The notes under the pieces are model-generated. The model was not told where the DNA came from and searched no databases. It worked only from the letters and a program-made list of their open reading frames with translations. A stretch of 53,162 nt of DNA, from assembly GCA_021772675.1 (NCBI GenBank), contig JAJFLO010000181.1:1-53162 (forward strand), in the 5' to 3' direction. The stretch is from Verrucomicrobiota bacterium. GTDB taxonomy: Bacteria > Verrucomicrobiota > Lentisphaeria > JABSQK01 > JAJFLO01. This document shows positions 32,513 to 41,805 of the stretch, piece by piece. Positions within the stretch are counted from its first letter, which is position 1. The number at the start of each line of letters is the position of its first letter. A program made the translations under genes and the position numbers.

Positions 32513-35500
32513 TTAGTTTCCATTCCGTCGTCTTCGTATTATGCCTAAACTGAACACGAGTGCTGTGGCGCTAATAATTGCTAAAAATCCCATCACCGAT
32601 TTTGGTGCTGTAATCAGAGCTTTTACGTTTTTGGATTTTTGCTCCTCTTTTGTAAGCTTAATCCCTTCAATCTGCTTTGAGACATCACCGGTACGGGCAT
32701 CATCTAATTTTTGCGCGTAGGCTTGTTTTAACTCTTCGGAATCCAGATTGTCCTGAATTAGTTTCATGAGCTTGGCATTGTCGCAAATAAAGCGGGTGCA
32801 GCCGGCGTTGTGATTTTCTACCCATTTCGCATGCTTATTTGCCAGGTTTTTGATGACATCCTCTCCGGGTTCCCAATACCCTTTTCGTACGGATTCAAGC
32901 ATTACGGCAGTCATCTCCTGAAGTGCGTATGGATTTTTATCCTCAAAAAACTTGTCCACATCCAATTGATAACTGTCATTGATATAGACATCGTACAGTT
33001 TATCCCACATGGCTTGATCAATTACACTGGGTTTTACGGTGTTCCAGCCAAAGGTATTGCGAAAGGTTTCAGCAAATTCTTCAGCTGCCGAGGTCCCTTC
33101 TTTTTGCATGTCTGTTATGTATTGTGGATTGAAAATGGTGCTTCTGGCTTCGACCCATATTGATTCCTGAAGTCCCTGAACGACTGGGTTACTTTTGTTT
33201 CGCAAATCACTGAAATAGGCGTCGGGATCTTTACCGGTGGTTGCTTTGACAATCGCATTGAGACTGCCGAAGTATTCGTATAAATGATCAAGTTCAAGTG
33301 GACCCCATGTACGAGAGGCTCGTGGATGAATGACGGTATCGGCGTTTTGTAGCGCAGCCTCTAACATTCCCGGAAAAAAGTTACCCCAATCGTCTTCAGT
33401 GTACACAGCCCCCATATTATTCATATAACGGTCGACTATTTCCTGTTCGGTTTCCCATGCATCGCTGTCTTCAATCAGGTCCATAATGCCGGTACCATAG
33501 TTGCCATTCAATTGACCAAAGACCCGCGCTGTAGCATATCGCCTGGCCTGTTCTGGAGATAGTCCGTTTTTCTTCATAACCTCTTCAGCGACGACAGTCC
33601 CTTCCTTTACATAGTTTTTATAGTCACCTGCATCATCCGCTTCGGCAGCTAGGCGCACAGCCTTGTTCAGGAGAAAAATACGTGAGGCAGCAATATCACG
33701 GAATTGACCGGACGTCTGAGCTACGACATCAATTCGTGGACGCTTTAGTTTTGTCATTGGAATTAGGCGAACATCTTCGACACGACCAAGGGAGTTCCAC
33801 ACGGGTTCAACACCGAGAAAGTATAGCGCTTGAGCAAATGTAGAACCGAAGCTCTTTATAAACTCACTGCCCCAGAATGTCATGGCAATTTTCTTGGGAT
33901 AGACACCCGTTGCTGCTATTTTATTATCAATGATGGCCTGCGCCAGTTTTTTGCCGACGTTCCATGATTCTTCTGTCGGGGTTATTTCTGCATCAATGGC
34001 ATATAGATTTCGTCCGGTAGGTACTGCTTTCGGTGTATGAATCGCGTCCCCCGCTACTGAAGGTTCTATATAACCGGCAGCAAGAGCGCGAACGGCTGAT
34101 GACATCTCTAATTCTGTTGAGTCTAAAAGTCCTTTATGACTGTCTTTGATAAATAGTAACGCCTCTTTCAGTGTGTTGACACTGCGTGCAAATTCTCGCT
34201 CGCTATCATTTAGCCGTTTCATTTGTTTGCCGGCAGTTCGAATTGATTCTTGTAATAGATCAATTGATTTTTGGCTTTTTAGAATAGCTGTAATCGCGAC
34301 CGCATTTTTACTTTGGTGATTAGCAATTCGATCAGCAAGATTTTTATTATTTATAAACTGTTGAATGTCCTCTTTGAATTTCTGCAACGCTTGCTTATTC
34401 CAGCTTTTGATTGCGTTTTTCAATCCATCTGGCTTCATTGCCAACATTATCATTTTGACTTTTTCATCCTGCAACAGATCGGCAGCAATCATGCTTTCCC
34501 GCTTTTCTTTTTCCTGATCAATTCGCTGTTTTAGGTTGGGATCAGCAATGAGAGTAAAAACGTTTTGCTTGGTCTCTTTTTTCTGCATCAGACCAAGGAG
34601 TGTCATCATATCGTCTTCAAGTGTAATATCTAATTTTTCTTTCATTGATGGAATAAATCGCGCCATTCTCTGAGCTTTCTTTCTGGATGATTCATCAAGT
34701 AACTTTGATGCACGTTCAAAACTGCTGGTATTCTGATAGCTAAGAATCATTTCCTTTTTAGTTGGATCAGCGGCAATTTTGATTACAAGATTGGTTAATT
34801 CATTGCTTTCACCCGGTGATTTTCCTCCTATTTTCCCTGGACTACCCCGCCGGTTTCCCCGACGGCTCCGTGTGCCGGACATCAATTCATCCATGGTAAT
34901 ACGTTTGTTGTCACTGGCCCATTTCTCAGCACGGTTTATGTCGTCTTCAGACAAGAATTTCAGTGGATCCCCATCTTGTAATAACACATCATCAATAATT
35001 GAGAATGCTATATCCCTATAGTATTGAAATTCATGCGGTTCTTCCAGGACTGATTCTTCAGCGATCCCTTTACTGATATCAAGACGAGCCAGGCTGTATG
35101 AAATCGGTTCTATAGCCATTAATCGCGCGGTGTTGATTGCCTGTTCTTCGGTATATTGTCTGCCGAGGACGTAGTAACCACTGGTCACTTTTTCCGTTTC
35201 AACAGCATCAACATAATGATGAACCTTTCGAATTTCATCCGCTTTAAGATCCCGATCTGCGAGGTCTTTTATGCTCAGATCAACATCAAGTTTCATTTCC
35301 ATGATGATTCTTTTCAAGCTGTTCCTGTATTCCTGTAGTAGAGCCTGTTCATCATCTTCGAGGCTTGAGTATGCATGCAGTTTTTCTCCAAGCTTAGAGA
35401 ATTTGCCGTAAACACCGGTTTCCATGTAGGGTGGCGTCAAATGACTGATTAATACAGCATAGGCGCGACGTTTTGCATGGACCGCCTCGCCGATATTCTG

Positions 35501-37270
35501 GATCAGATATATGTATACATGTGGCAGATCAAAGGTGAGGGCATCAGGCCAGTCATAACCGGATAATCCATTTTGTTTCCAGGGTGTGAATTCAAGATTG
35601 CCGTGGGTACCGAAGTGCATTAACGCATCAGCCTTGAAACCAAGTTTTACCCAGAGATATGATCCGATATAACTATGAGGAGGCACGCGTTTGACACCAT
35701 GAACCAATTTAGATTCATTGCCACCATAGGCGGCAGCTGGTTGTGGCAAGATGACAATATTACCAAACTTAAGGTGAGGAACAATTAGGTAATCGGTTTC
35801 ATCTTTTCTTGTGGTCATATGTTCGCCGGGTGCCTCACCGTACTGTGCAGTGACTTGTTCATACAAGCCGTCGAGCAGTGTGTCATCAAACCATTGTTTA
35901 TAGGTTGTCGCAGGAATCAATGCGGGATCTCCATTCGCAACCAGTTTGTCGAGTGTTCCTTTGGCATAGGTTCCCAGAACGGGTCCCTTTGTCTGAATCA
36001 TTTCGTAAAATTCGTCGTTCGCCTCAGGAAGTGGACCTGTTGTATATCCTGATTTTTGTAAATGTTTAAGAAAATTCAGAATGGATGGCGATACTTCCAT
36101 TTCTCCAGCAACCATGGCGCCAAATCCTGGTTCTTTATAATAATAAATGGCAATCTTTTTATCTTTATTATCCATATACTTCAGTTTCGTCCAGTTATGA
36201 ATGCGATTGCATAACCGTTCGACACGATGGGGAATCCCCTGGTATTCTTTCGTCCCATGTTCGTTCATATACAGGGCCGCAATAGGAAAGGGCTGGACCG
36301 CGCCATCAAGCTCTGGAAGTACAACCTGGACACTGAGTCGTCCACCATGTATACCTAATTGTTCGCCAACCCAGTCTTCATAGGTTTGATCAATTAAAAC
36401 CCCGACAAGCATTAAAACGTTTGCTTTCTTACAGTGCTCGACTAATTGGGCACTTCGTTCGGAGGCCAGGCGGCCCATTGGAATATATAACGCGATGTCC
36501 GGTTTGATTTTCTCCAACGCTTGAATTTCTTCACCGCGACCGTCCAATGGATAGACATTTATACCACGGTCTTCAAGTCCTTTTATGATTTGATCTATGT
36601 GACCCATACCGTATTTTTTAGGACTGAAGACAGTTGTGAACAAGCAGAATTTCGGCGCACCGGGTTTATATTTTCCGGATTCTTCATAGAATTTTTGATA
36701 CTCCTCAAACGTTTCAAAATATTCATTTTCTCCCAGATGGAAAAACGAATTTTGAGGATACTTCAATGGATCTTTGACGTTATCGGAGAAAAACGGTTTA
36801 CTGTCGAGAACTTTCCTTGAGTAATTTAAAAGTTGGACATAATTTTGATGACCGCCGAAATCAAAACACTGGGCAACAAAATGACTTTCATCATCATTCA
36901 GATTTGAGAAATCCAATTCGGCACGTTGAGCGCTTGGTACGTAAACCTTTGTCCCATGTTTTTTCGCTTTGTTGAGTTCATTTACCAACGCTTCAGTGAC
37001 ATTGGTTGAATAAGGAAATACATAAATGACATCGTAGACTGATAGGGTAGGGGGCGCGTCTTCTTCTTTGATTTCTATAAAATGTAGATTTACAAATTTG
37101 CTGTTATCTGCCTTCGAAAAATTACCGTGTTGGAATTGGCTGAAGTTGAGAAAAAGAATATCTGTTGGTGCCATGTACTTGTGATAGGCTTTATAGCTTC
37201 CAAACACGAGTCCTGAAATGAGCAGCAAGATAGATACTGTGCTGAATAATTTCTTAGATGTTATTTTCAT
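32513..37270 (-). CDS. Membrane-tethered CobN/HmuS-type chelatase
   Basis: The 1585-residue protein belongs to the CobN/magnesium-chelatase H-subunit superfamily: the hallmark HFGTHGNLEFTPWKQ at about residue 550 and PTGRNLYAIDAE at about 1087. B12-pathway CobN is cytosolic and about 1250-1300 residues. This one has an N-terminal membrane anchor (9-25), a C-terminal membrane helix (about 1558-1576) ending RRRRNGN, and presumably faces the periplasm. That form, with ExbB and DUF2149 neighbours, is the HmuS type of Bacteroidota hmu loci, implicated in removing iron from haem. Residues about 800-1060 contain a basic Gly/Ser/Arg linker and a long charged helical stretch that looks inserted. It probably chelates or dechelates a tetrapyrrole imported by the adjacent TonB receptors; the substrate is open. 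Confidence 0.85.
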   Translation of the reverse strand: MKITSKKLFSTVSILLLISGLVFGSYKAYHKYMAPTDILFLNFSQFQHGNFSKADNSKFVNLHFIEIKEEDAPPTLSVYDVIYVFPYSTNVTEALVNELNKAKKHGTKVYVPSAQRAELDFSNLNDDESHFVAQCFDFGGHQNYVQLLNYSRKVLDSKPFFSDNVKDPLKYPQNSFFHLGENEYFETFEEYQKFYEESGKYKPGAPKFCLFTTVFSPKKYGMGHIDQIIKGLEDRGINVYPLDGRGEEIQALEKIKPDIALYIPMGRLASERSAQLVEHCKKANVLMLVGVLIDQTYEDWVGEQLGIHGGRLSVQVVLPELDGAVQPFPIAALYMNEHGTKEYQGIPHRVERLCNRIHNWTKLKYMDNKDKKIAIYYYKEPGFGAMVAGEMEVSPSILNFLKHLQKSGYTTGPLPEANDEFYEMIQTKGPVLGTYAKGTLDKLVANGDPALIPATTYKQWFDDTLLDGLYEQVTAQYGEAPGEHMTTRKDETDYLIVPHLKFGNIVILPQPAAAYGGNESKLVHGVKRVPPHSYIGSYLWVKLGFKADALMHFGTHGNLEFTPWKQNGLSGYDWPDALTFDLPHVYIYLIQNIGEAVHAKRRAYAVLISHLTPPYMETGVYGKFSKLGEKLHAYSSLEDDEQALLQEYRNSLKRIIMEMKLDVDLSIKDLADRDLKADEIRKVHHYVDAVETEKVTSGYYVLGRQYTEEQAINTARLMAIEPISYSLARLDISKGIAEESVLEEPHEFQYYRDIAFSIIDDVLLQDGDPLKFLSEDDINRAEKWASDNKRITMDELMSGTRSRRGNRRGSPGKIGGKSPGESNELTNLVIKIAADPTKKEMILSYQNTSSFERASKLLDESSRKKAQRMARFIPSMKEKLDITLEDDMMTLLGLMQKKETKQNVFTLIADPNLKQRIDQEKEKRESMIAADLLQDEKVKMIMLAMKPDGLKNAIKSWNKQALQKFKEDIQQFINNKNLADRIANHQSKNAVAITAILKSQKSIDLLQESIRTAGKQMKRLNDSEREFARSVNTLKEALLFIKDSHKGLLDSTELEMSSAVRALAAGYIEPSVAGDAIHTPKAVPTGRNLYAIDAEITPTEESWNVGKKLAQAIIDNKIAATGVYPKKIAMTFWGSEFIKSFGSTFAQALYFLGVEPVWNSLGRVEDVRLIPMTKLKRPRIDVVAQTSGQFRDIAASRIFLLNKAVRLAAEADDAGDYKNYVKEGTVVAEEVMKKNGLSPEQARRYATARVFGQLNGNYGTGIMDLIEDSDAWETEQEIVDRYMNNMGAVYTEDDWGNFFPGMLEAALQNADTVIHPRASRTWGPLELDHLYEYFGSLNAIVKATTGKDPDAYFSDLRNKSNPVVQGLQESIWVEARSTIFNPQYITDMQKEGTSAAEEFAETFRNTFGWNTVKPSVIDQAMWDKLYDVYINDSYQLDVDKFFEDKNPYALQEMTAVMLESVRKGYWEPGEDVIKNLANKHAKWVENHNAGCTRFICDNAKLMKLIQDNLDSEELKQAYAQKLDDARTGDVSKQIEGIKLTKEEQKSKNVKALITAPKSVMGFLAIISATALVFSLGIIRRRRNGN

Positions 37271-37434
37271 GGTGTTTCTATTCCTTCTCTTTAATTGTAA
37301 TCGTGATCATAATCTTAATTCTTAATCAGTTTTTTAGTTCAAAGGAGCAATTATCAAGGTCTCCGATTCTCGATCTTGGTTAATAAGCCAGAGGCTTACA
37401 AGTATAAAACGAAATGCTTAATTCAGGGGCAGTT

Positions 37435-37499
37435 AGTTTGGAGTTTCGCCTTCAGGCGGGGTTTTTAGAAATGCCCGCCTGAAGGTGGAACTCCAAACT
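37435..37499. repeat. REPIN-like inverted repeat
   Basis: Two 26-bp arms (37435-37460 and 37474-37499) beginning AGTTTGGAGTTTCGCC pair with few mismatches around a 13-base loop. It lies in the 296-bp gap between the DUF2149 gene and the chelatase gene, just upstream of the latter in transcription. The rest of the gap (37271-37434 and 37500-37566) is A+T-rich with no other feature that I can name, though it must hold any promoter specific to the chelatase. Confidence 0.7.
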
Positions 37500-37566
37500 T
37501 AAAAAAGGCTTACTTTATTTTTGGATCACAGTTAATCAGTATGATTATAGGTTCAAATAGCCGGAG

Positions 37567-37905
37567 CTATTCTGGTATATAAATCACTTCTCCACTTTCC
37601 AGTTCGTAGGCAGCGCCGATTCGTTTTCCTTTTCCCTTACCTTTTCCTTGTTCCCCTTTGTATTTAGTAATTGTCTTACCTTTTTTGACTATGATCTCCA
37701 TGTTTTCTTTTCCAGGATTTTTAACTATTGTCACTTCTTCTTTAGTCAATAAATCCACCATGTTAAAATGAACGACCATCGCCACCATTAAGGCAACAGC
37801 AAACACCATGGCTAAATCAAATAAATTGGCCATGCCGCTCAATGGGTCTTCATCAATCAGACTATTATTTTGTCTGAATCTACTGTGTCGGATGCGTCGT
37901 CTCAT
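37567..37905 (-). CDS. DUF2149 protein (HmuV/ExbD-like partner)
   Basis: A 112-residue protein with a short basic N-terminus, the DUF2149 signature DEDPLSGMANLFDLAMVFAV, a single membrane helix (about 27-47) and a periplasmic tail containing a KGKGKGK stretch. The Asp in the helix start and the topology resemble ExbD/TolR, the partner of ExbB/TolQ motors. DUF2149 genes are typical companions of CobN-like chelatases with MotA/TolQ/ExbB genes in Bacteroidota and methanogens. Here it lies between the ExbB-like gene and the chelatase, so it probably completes a proton-driven motor for the receptors or the chelatase. Confidence 0.82.
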   Translation of the reverse strand: MRRRIRHSRFRQNNSLIDEDPLSGMANLFDLAMVFAVALMVAMVVHFNMVDLLTKEEVTIVKNPGKENMEIIVKKGKTITKYKGEQGKGKGKGKRIGAAYELESGEVIYIPE

Positions 37906-38008
37906 AATTTTCCTTCAGTGAAAATGAGTAGTTAAAGTAGGCTAAGGTTTCAGTGTTCAGGTGTCAGAAAACACTTTCCTGAAACCCGAAATCAACCTTG
38001 TTGTCCTA

Positions 38009-38623
38009 TTAATCCAGTTCCTTACTCTTACTTGGAGAATGCTCCTGTGATAATTGATAGAGGTATTCGAGATTACTTATGTCTTGTGAATACCACCGTT
38101 GGTAAATCATCATTTGTACAAAACCGATAGCACCGATGAATATGCCAATGACCGTTGTCGAAAATGCCACCTGCATATTAAGCGCCATTGATGCAATATC
38201 ACCGCTGGCTAAACCAACCAGAGCGGGGCCCATTGGAATCAACGTTCCCATTAAGCCAAGCATTGGACCAATTCGCAAGAATGTTTTTGACAGCATCAGT
38301 TTCTTTTCACATAAGAGTTCAAAATCACTAATGATTTTTTCAGAATGTATGGAATGCCATTGACAACCAATCAGATTTTGAATACACGAGGAAAAATCGA
38401 TATTTCCCGCTATGGTTGTATCGGAAGAAGAATCAAAAAACTTGTTTGATATTGAATTTGTGAATTCGTCCCAGTTTCTGGTAAATTTAATTCGGTGAAG
38501 ATATGTGCCGTACAATATGCCAACTGAAATCAGTGCGCGTATGAAGATGAATAATAGCAGAACAATTACAGGAATTAAGAATGCGGTTGAGATCCAATAG
38601 AGTAGATTGGTTAATAAATTCAT
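38009..38623 (-). CDS. MotA/TolQ/ExbB-family proton channel protein
   Basis: A three-helix protein of the ExbB/TolQ type: one helix near the start (LLYWISTAFLIPVIVLLLFIFI), a cytoplasmic stretch, and a pair of C-terminal helices with the family pattern FLRIGPMLGLMGTLIPMGPALVGLASGD and FSTTVIGIFIGAIGF. It would use proton flow to power TonB-type energy transfer, with the DUF2149 protein as partner. The frame extends upstream to 38677, but ATG 38623 (2 nt after the previous gene's stop) gives the normal length and avoids a 52-nt overlap, so I prefer it. It is in the hmuTUV-like segment. Confidence 0.85.
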   Translation of the reverse strand: MNLLTNLLYWISTAFLIPVIVLLLFIFIRALISVGILYGTYLHRIKFTRNWDEFTNSISNKFFDSSSDTTIAGNIDFSSCIQNLIGCQWHSIHSEKIISDFELLCEKKLMLSKTFLRIGPMLGLMGTLIPMGPALVGLASGDIASMALNMQVAFSTTVIGIFIGAIGFVQMMIYQRWYSQDISNLEYLYQLSQEHSPSKSKELD

Positions 38624-38625
38624 GA

Positions 38626-39300
38626 TTAAATTTTTCGTTTGTTGATTATCAGTTGATATATCAAGCCCAGTCCGCAAAAAGCAATCATCAGGCCGAGGGA
38701 AATTCCGATTTGATTCAGGTTGATTTTGAATCCCATCATGGGCGGTGCGCCACGTCCAATAAGTGGTATTGACAGACCTATGAGAAATTGTATGAAGAGC
38801 ATTAACACTGTAATTTCGGATAGAAGATCACTGTCCTTCAGGACTTTAGAGACAATCCACTGAACAAGGACCAATACTGTCAAAACTCCAGCGAAATATC
38901 CGAATGAAACCATTTGATACGATAATGAATGGATATGATGAAATAAATGGAGCTGGTACCATATGATGCCGATGGATGTGATAATTAATTGAAATACGAA
39001 AGCCGTCCAATTATAGCATTTTGAAATTGAATCACCTGAATATGTGTTTAGTGCAATTATGGTTTGAATAACAGCGTTTACGATAATTCCAATGGCTATA
39101 AGTTCAGCAATCATTGAATTTGAAATAATTGATATAAATCGAGTTAAACTAATTTTCATCAAATAATTCGGCAGCAAAATCGCTGGCAAAGAAATGATGA
39201 ATAACGATGTCCACTTCATCATTTTGCCATTAAACTTATTAGTGCTTATAAGGAAATGAAGAAGATTTATTCCCAAAAATAAATGAAGTAAAAGTGTCAT
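38626..39300 (-). CDS. Polytopic inner-membrane protein of the hmuSTUV-like set
   Basis: The 224-residue product has about six or seven hydrophobic segments and little else: the first at 1-17, others near 28-46, 62-80, 100-118, 133-152, 160-178 and 195-215. His-rich loop LHLFHHIHSL (about 117-126) could bind haem or metal. Polytopic proteins (for example DUF2162-like) are found at this position in loci with CobN-like chelatase, ExbB and DUF2149 genes. I could not confirm that family from sequence motifs. It is 1 nt from the kelch-PQQ gene and 2 nt from the ExbB-like gene, so translation is likely coupled. Confidence 0.65.
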   Translation of the reverse strand: MTLLLHLFLGINLLHFLISTNKFNGKMMKWTSLFIISLPAILLPNYLMKISLTRFISIISNSMIAELIAIGIIVNAVIQTIIALNTYSGDSISKCYNWTAFVFQLIITSIGIIWYQLHLFHHIHSLSYQMVSFGYFAGVLTVLVLVQWIVSKVLKDSDLLSEITVLMLFIQFLIGLSIPLIGRGAPPMMGFKINLNQIGISLGLMIAFCGLGLIYQLIINKRKI

Positions 39301-39301
39301 A

Positions 39302-41584
39302 TTAGATCGAAGGATTTCCTATGCATATGAGATCTGTACCGGTACGAATAATAAATGCGCCATCGACAGCTGCTGCACCGTAAACTTTTGTTGTTTCAAC
39401 CGAAATTGAGTTTTCAGAAATTTTAACTGCTTTATCAGCATCGCTTTTATAAATGATGGTCGTTCCGGCATTTCCGAAAAAGTAAATACGATCAGCAGCT
39501 GCGATTGGTGTGGCCCAGTTTGCGTTGGGCATTCGTTGTTTCCATATGAGTTTTCCATTATCAAGGCGAACGCAATATGCGATTCCGGCTTTATTTGAGA
39601 AGTATACTTTGTCGTTTACGACTAATGGTGATCCAAATCCTGATGGCTTGGTTTCCGCATACCATGCAATATGACTTTTGGAAAGATCTCCATTTCCTCC
39701 ACGGCGAATAGCAAGATTATCGTTCTTACTATCGCCACCAATGATGATCAGATCTTTTGTAATAGCTGGCGATGGGGTCTTATTTCCTTTTAATCCGGCA
39801 AGAACCCACTTTGGGGAACCATCTTTCGCGTTAAACGCTTCAACTTTTCCCGGTGTACTGATTATAATCTCACCGTCATCAGCTGAACTTGATAAACCGG
39901 GTGTACTGTAAGATTGTCCAGACGGTCGTTCTATTTTCCAATTGTTATTTCCAGTAATTTTATTAACACTCAACATATACGAGGGACCATCATGGACAAT
40001 CAAAAGGATTATTGCATCGTCACTGGCAGTTAAGGAACTACCCAAACCGTGAGTGCAAATGTATGGACCATATTCGTCAACCAGGTTGCGCATCCATAGT
40101 TGTTCTCCTTCGTGAGTAAACGCTGCAAGCTCTCCTGTTTCAAAAAAGACATATAATCGATCTTTATCGACAACCGGAGTTGGCGCAGCTCGAGATACCA
40201 GGTTTGGTGCCTTTTGTCTGGATGAATGGATATTCGGCTTGGTATCAAAAATTTTAGACCAATTAATGTCACCAGAAACTAAATCATAGCATGAAACGAT
40301 CCGCTTAGTCTTAAATGCCTGGCCTTCAATACTGGTGATAAAAACATTGCTATTCCATACAATTGGTGATGATTGTCCATAACCCTGTATTTTTTTTCTC
40401 CAGGTAATGTTTTCATTGTCTGACCAGCGAACAGGCAATGTTTTCGCATTAGTTTGACTGCTGCCACCACCATTTAATCCCGGCCAGGTTTTTGATCCAG
40501 GTTGATTATCAACATAATTTTTAAGATATGTATTTATGTCAATTTCTTCGATTTCAACCTGCTGTTTTTTTTTGACTGTATTGAGATCAGCTGTTTCAAT
40601 TGTATCAAGAACACTTTCACCAGATCGGCCACCAATGAATAATAATTTGTCATTGTGTGTTTTTAGTTGGTGATAGACACGCGTTTCTCGCAACTCGAAA
40701 TCTGTTTCTTCCCATTGCTGAATCGTTGTATCAAAGCGATATAGTCCCCCGCCAAATCCATTTGCATATATATATTGACCGATCGTAATTGCACCCACGC
40801 CAGTGCCTTTGTATTCGACACTTACAGGATAATTAGGTCCTTTAGACCATGTTTTGTCGGCTGAATTATATACATCTACTTCATTGGAAAATTGAAATCG
40901 ATCAGCTATTCCGCCAATACAATAGAGTTTGCCATCGGCACTGACTGTGGCAAAACCCTGGCGTGTGAACGGAGAATCCGTAATTCTCGTCCATTTTAAT
41001 ACTGGTTCATTCAGGTCACATACATAGGTTTCTTTTCGCCACACATTTGTTCTTCCCGGGCGATCTTTGATCTGCCAGCCGCCAACGACGTATAATTTAT
41101 CATCAATGATTGTAGCACCATGAGATGAACGGGGTTCTGGCAGTGGAGTTAGTGATTCCAACTTATTTGATTTTGGGTCATAGCGTTTGACATCAGCGAC
41201 TGAGGATACGTTCATCGGCTCATCTTTTTTGTTGGATGCAGAGAGTCCACCAATGAAATAGATGTAACCTTTGTGATTGACAATAGCAGCGCTTTCCAGG
41301 TATTTGTCTGTCAGTAATTTTTCCCATTTACCTTTTTTTTCTAAATTGACTCTCCAGAGGTCTGCATGTTGATGATCAATTGAATAGTCACGGAAACCGC
41401 CTGTGGTTCCGCCATACAGGTACAGCCAATCATCAATAACTGCAGCACTATGTTTCCAGGTAGGAGCAGGTAGTGAAGGGAAGTCTATATTCGCGCTGGA
41501 ACTGGATTTGTTTTCAGAGAAAACAAAGTTTGTGGTGAATGATAATGTGAATGTAAAGAATATTATTAAGTGTTGATTTTTCAT
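39302..41584 (-). CDS. Exported kelch + PQQ-type double beta-propeller protein
   Basis: After a signal peptide (1-23) residues 35-345 contain kelch repeats: WKHSAAVIDDWLYLYGG, ESAAIVNHKGYIYFIGG, SSHGATIIDDKLYVVGG, GFATVSADGKLYCIGG. Residues 365-760 form a PQQ-type eight-blade-like propeller that starts NQPGSKTWPGLNGGG and has blades ending in VSCYDLVSGDINW, LSVNKITGNNNW, VEAFNAKDGSPKW and YCVRLDNGKLIWKQ. No enzyme residues of PQQ dehydrogenases are seen, so it is a scaffold or binding protein rather than a quinoprotein. The combination in one chain is unusual. It lies between BNR paralogue 2 and the membrane/chelatase genes on the same strand. Confidence 0.78.
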   Translation of the reverse strand: MKNQHLIIFFTFTLSFTTNFVFSENKSSSSANIDFPSLPAPTWKHSAAVIDDWLYLYGGTTGGFRDYSIDHQHADLWRVNLEKKGKWEKLLTDKYLESAAIVNHKGYIYFIGGLSASNKKDEPMNVSSVADVKRYDPKSNKLESLTPLPEPRSSHGATIIDDKLYVVGGWQIKDRPGRTNVWRKETYVCDLNEPVLKWTRITDSPFTRQGFATVSADGKLYCIGGIADRFQFSNEVDVYNSADKTWSKGPNYPVSVEYKGTGVGAITIGQYIYANGFGGGLYRFDTTIQQWEETDFELRETRVYHQLKTHNDKLLFIGGRSGESVLDTIETADLNTVKKKQQVEIEEIDINTYLKNYVDNQPGSKTWPGLNGGGSSQTNAKTLPVRWSDNENITWRKKIQGYGQSSPIVWNSNVFITSIEGQAFKTKRIVSCYDLVSGDINWSKIFDTKPNIHSSRQKAPNLVSRAAPTPVVDKDRLYVFFETGELAAFTHEGEQLWMRNLVDEYGPYICTHGLGSSLTASDDAIILLIVHDGPSYMLSVNKITGNNNWKIERPSGQSYSTPGLSSSADDGEIIISTPGKVEAFNAKDGSPKWVLAGLKGNKTPSPAITKDLIIIGGDSKNDNLAIRRGGNGDLSKSHIAWYAETKPSGFGSPLVVNDKVYFSNKAGIAYCVRLDNGKLIWKQRMPNANWATPIAAADRIYFFGNAGTTIIYKSDADKAVKISENSISVETTKVYGAAAVDGAFIIRTGTDLICIGNPSI

Positions 41585-41672
41585 TTTTATAACCTTATGG
41601 AATTACTACTTAAAAAAAAAATTACACACTGAAGTGTGAACTTCAGCACTTGTGATTGCATTCAGGTACGGC

Positions 41673-41754
41673 TGTTGGAGTTCACAACTTCAGTTGTGCT
41701 TTCAGAGAAGTTTATTAACACAGTCTCGCCAAGCGGAGGCGGTGAACTCCAACA
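41673..41754. repeat. Inverted repeat between the kelch-PQQ gene and BNR paralogue 2
   Basis: Thirteen-base arms TGTTGGAGTTCAC (41673-41685) and its complement (41742-41754) enclose about 56 bases; CACTGAAGTGTG, a smaller palindrome, lies just outside. GGAGTTC...GAACTCC is shared with the other REP-like hairpins of this block. It sits downstream of BNR paralogue 2 in transcription and so may shape the 3' end of that message. Confidence 0.6.
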
Positions 41755-41805
41755 AAAAATCCTTTTTTACTTTGGTGATAATATTGAACGTTGCTCAATT
41801 CTTAA

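Noticed and set aside
32513-37270. CobN of the vitamin B12 pathway
   Set aside because: Membrane anchors at both ends, length of 1585 and no other B12-synthesis gene nearby point to the HmuS-type branch instead.
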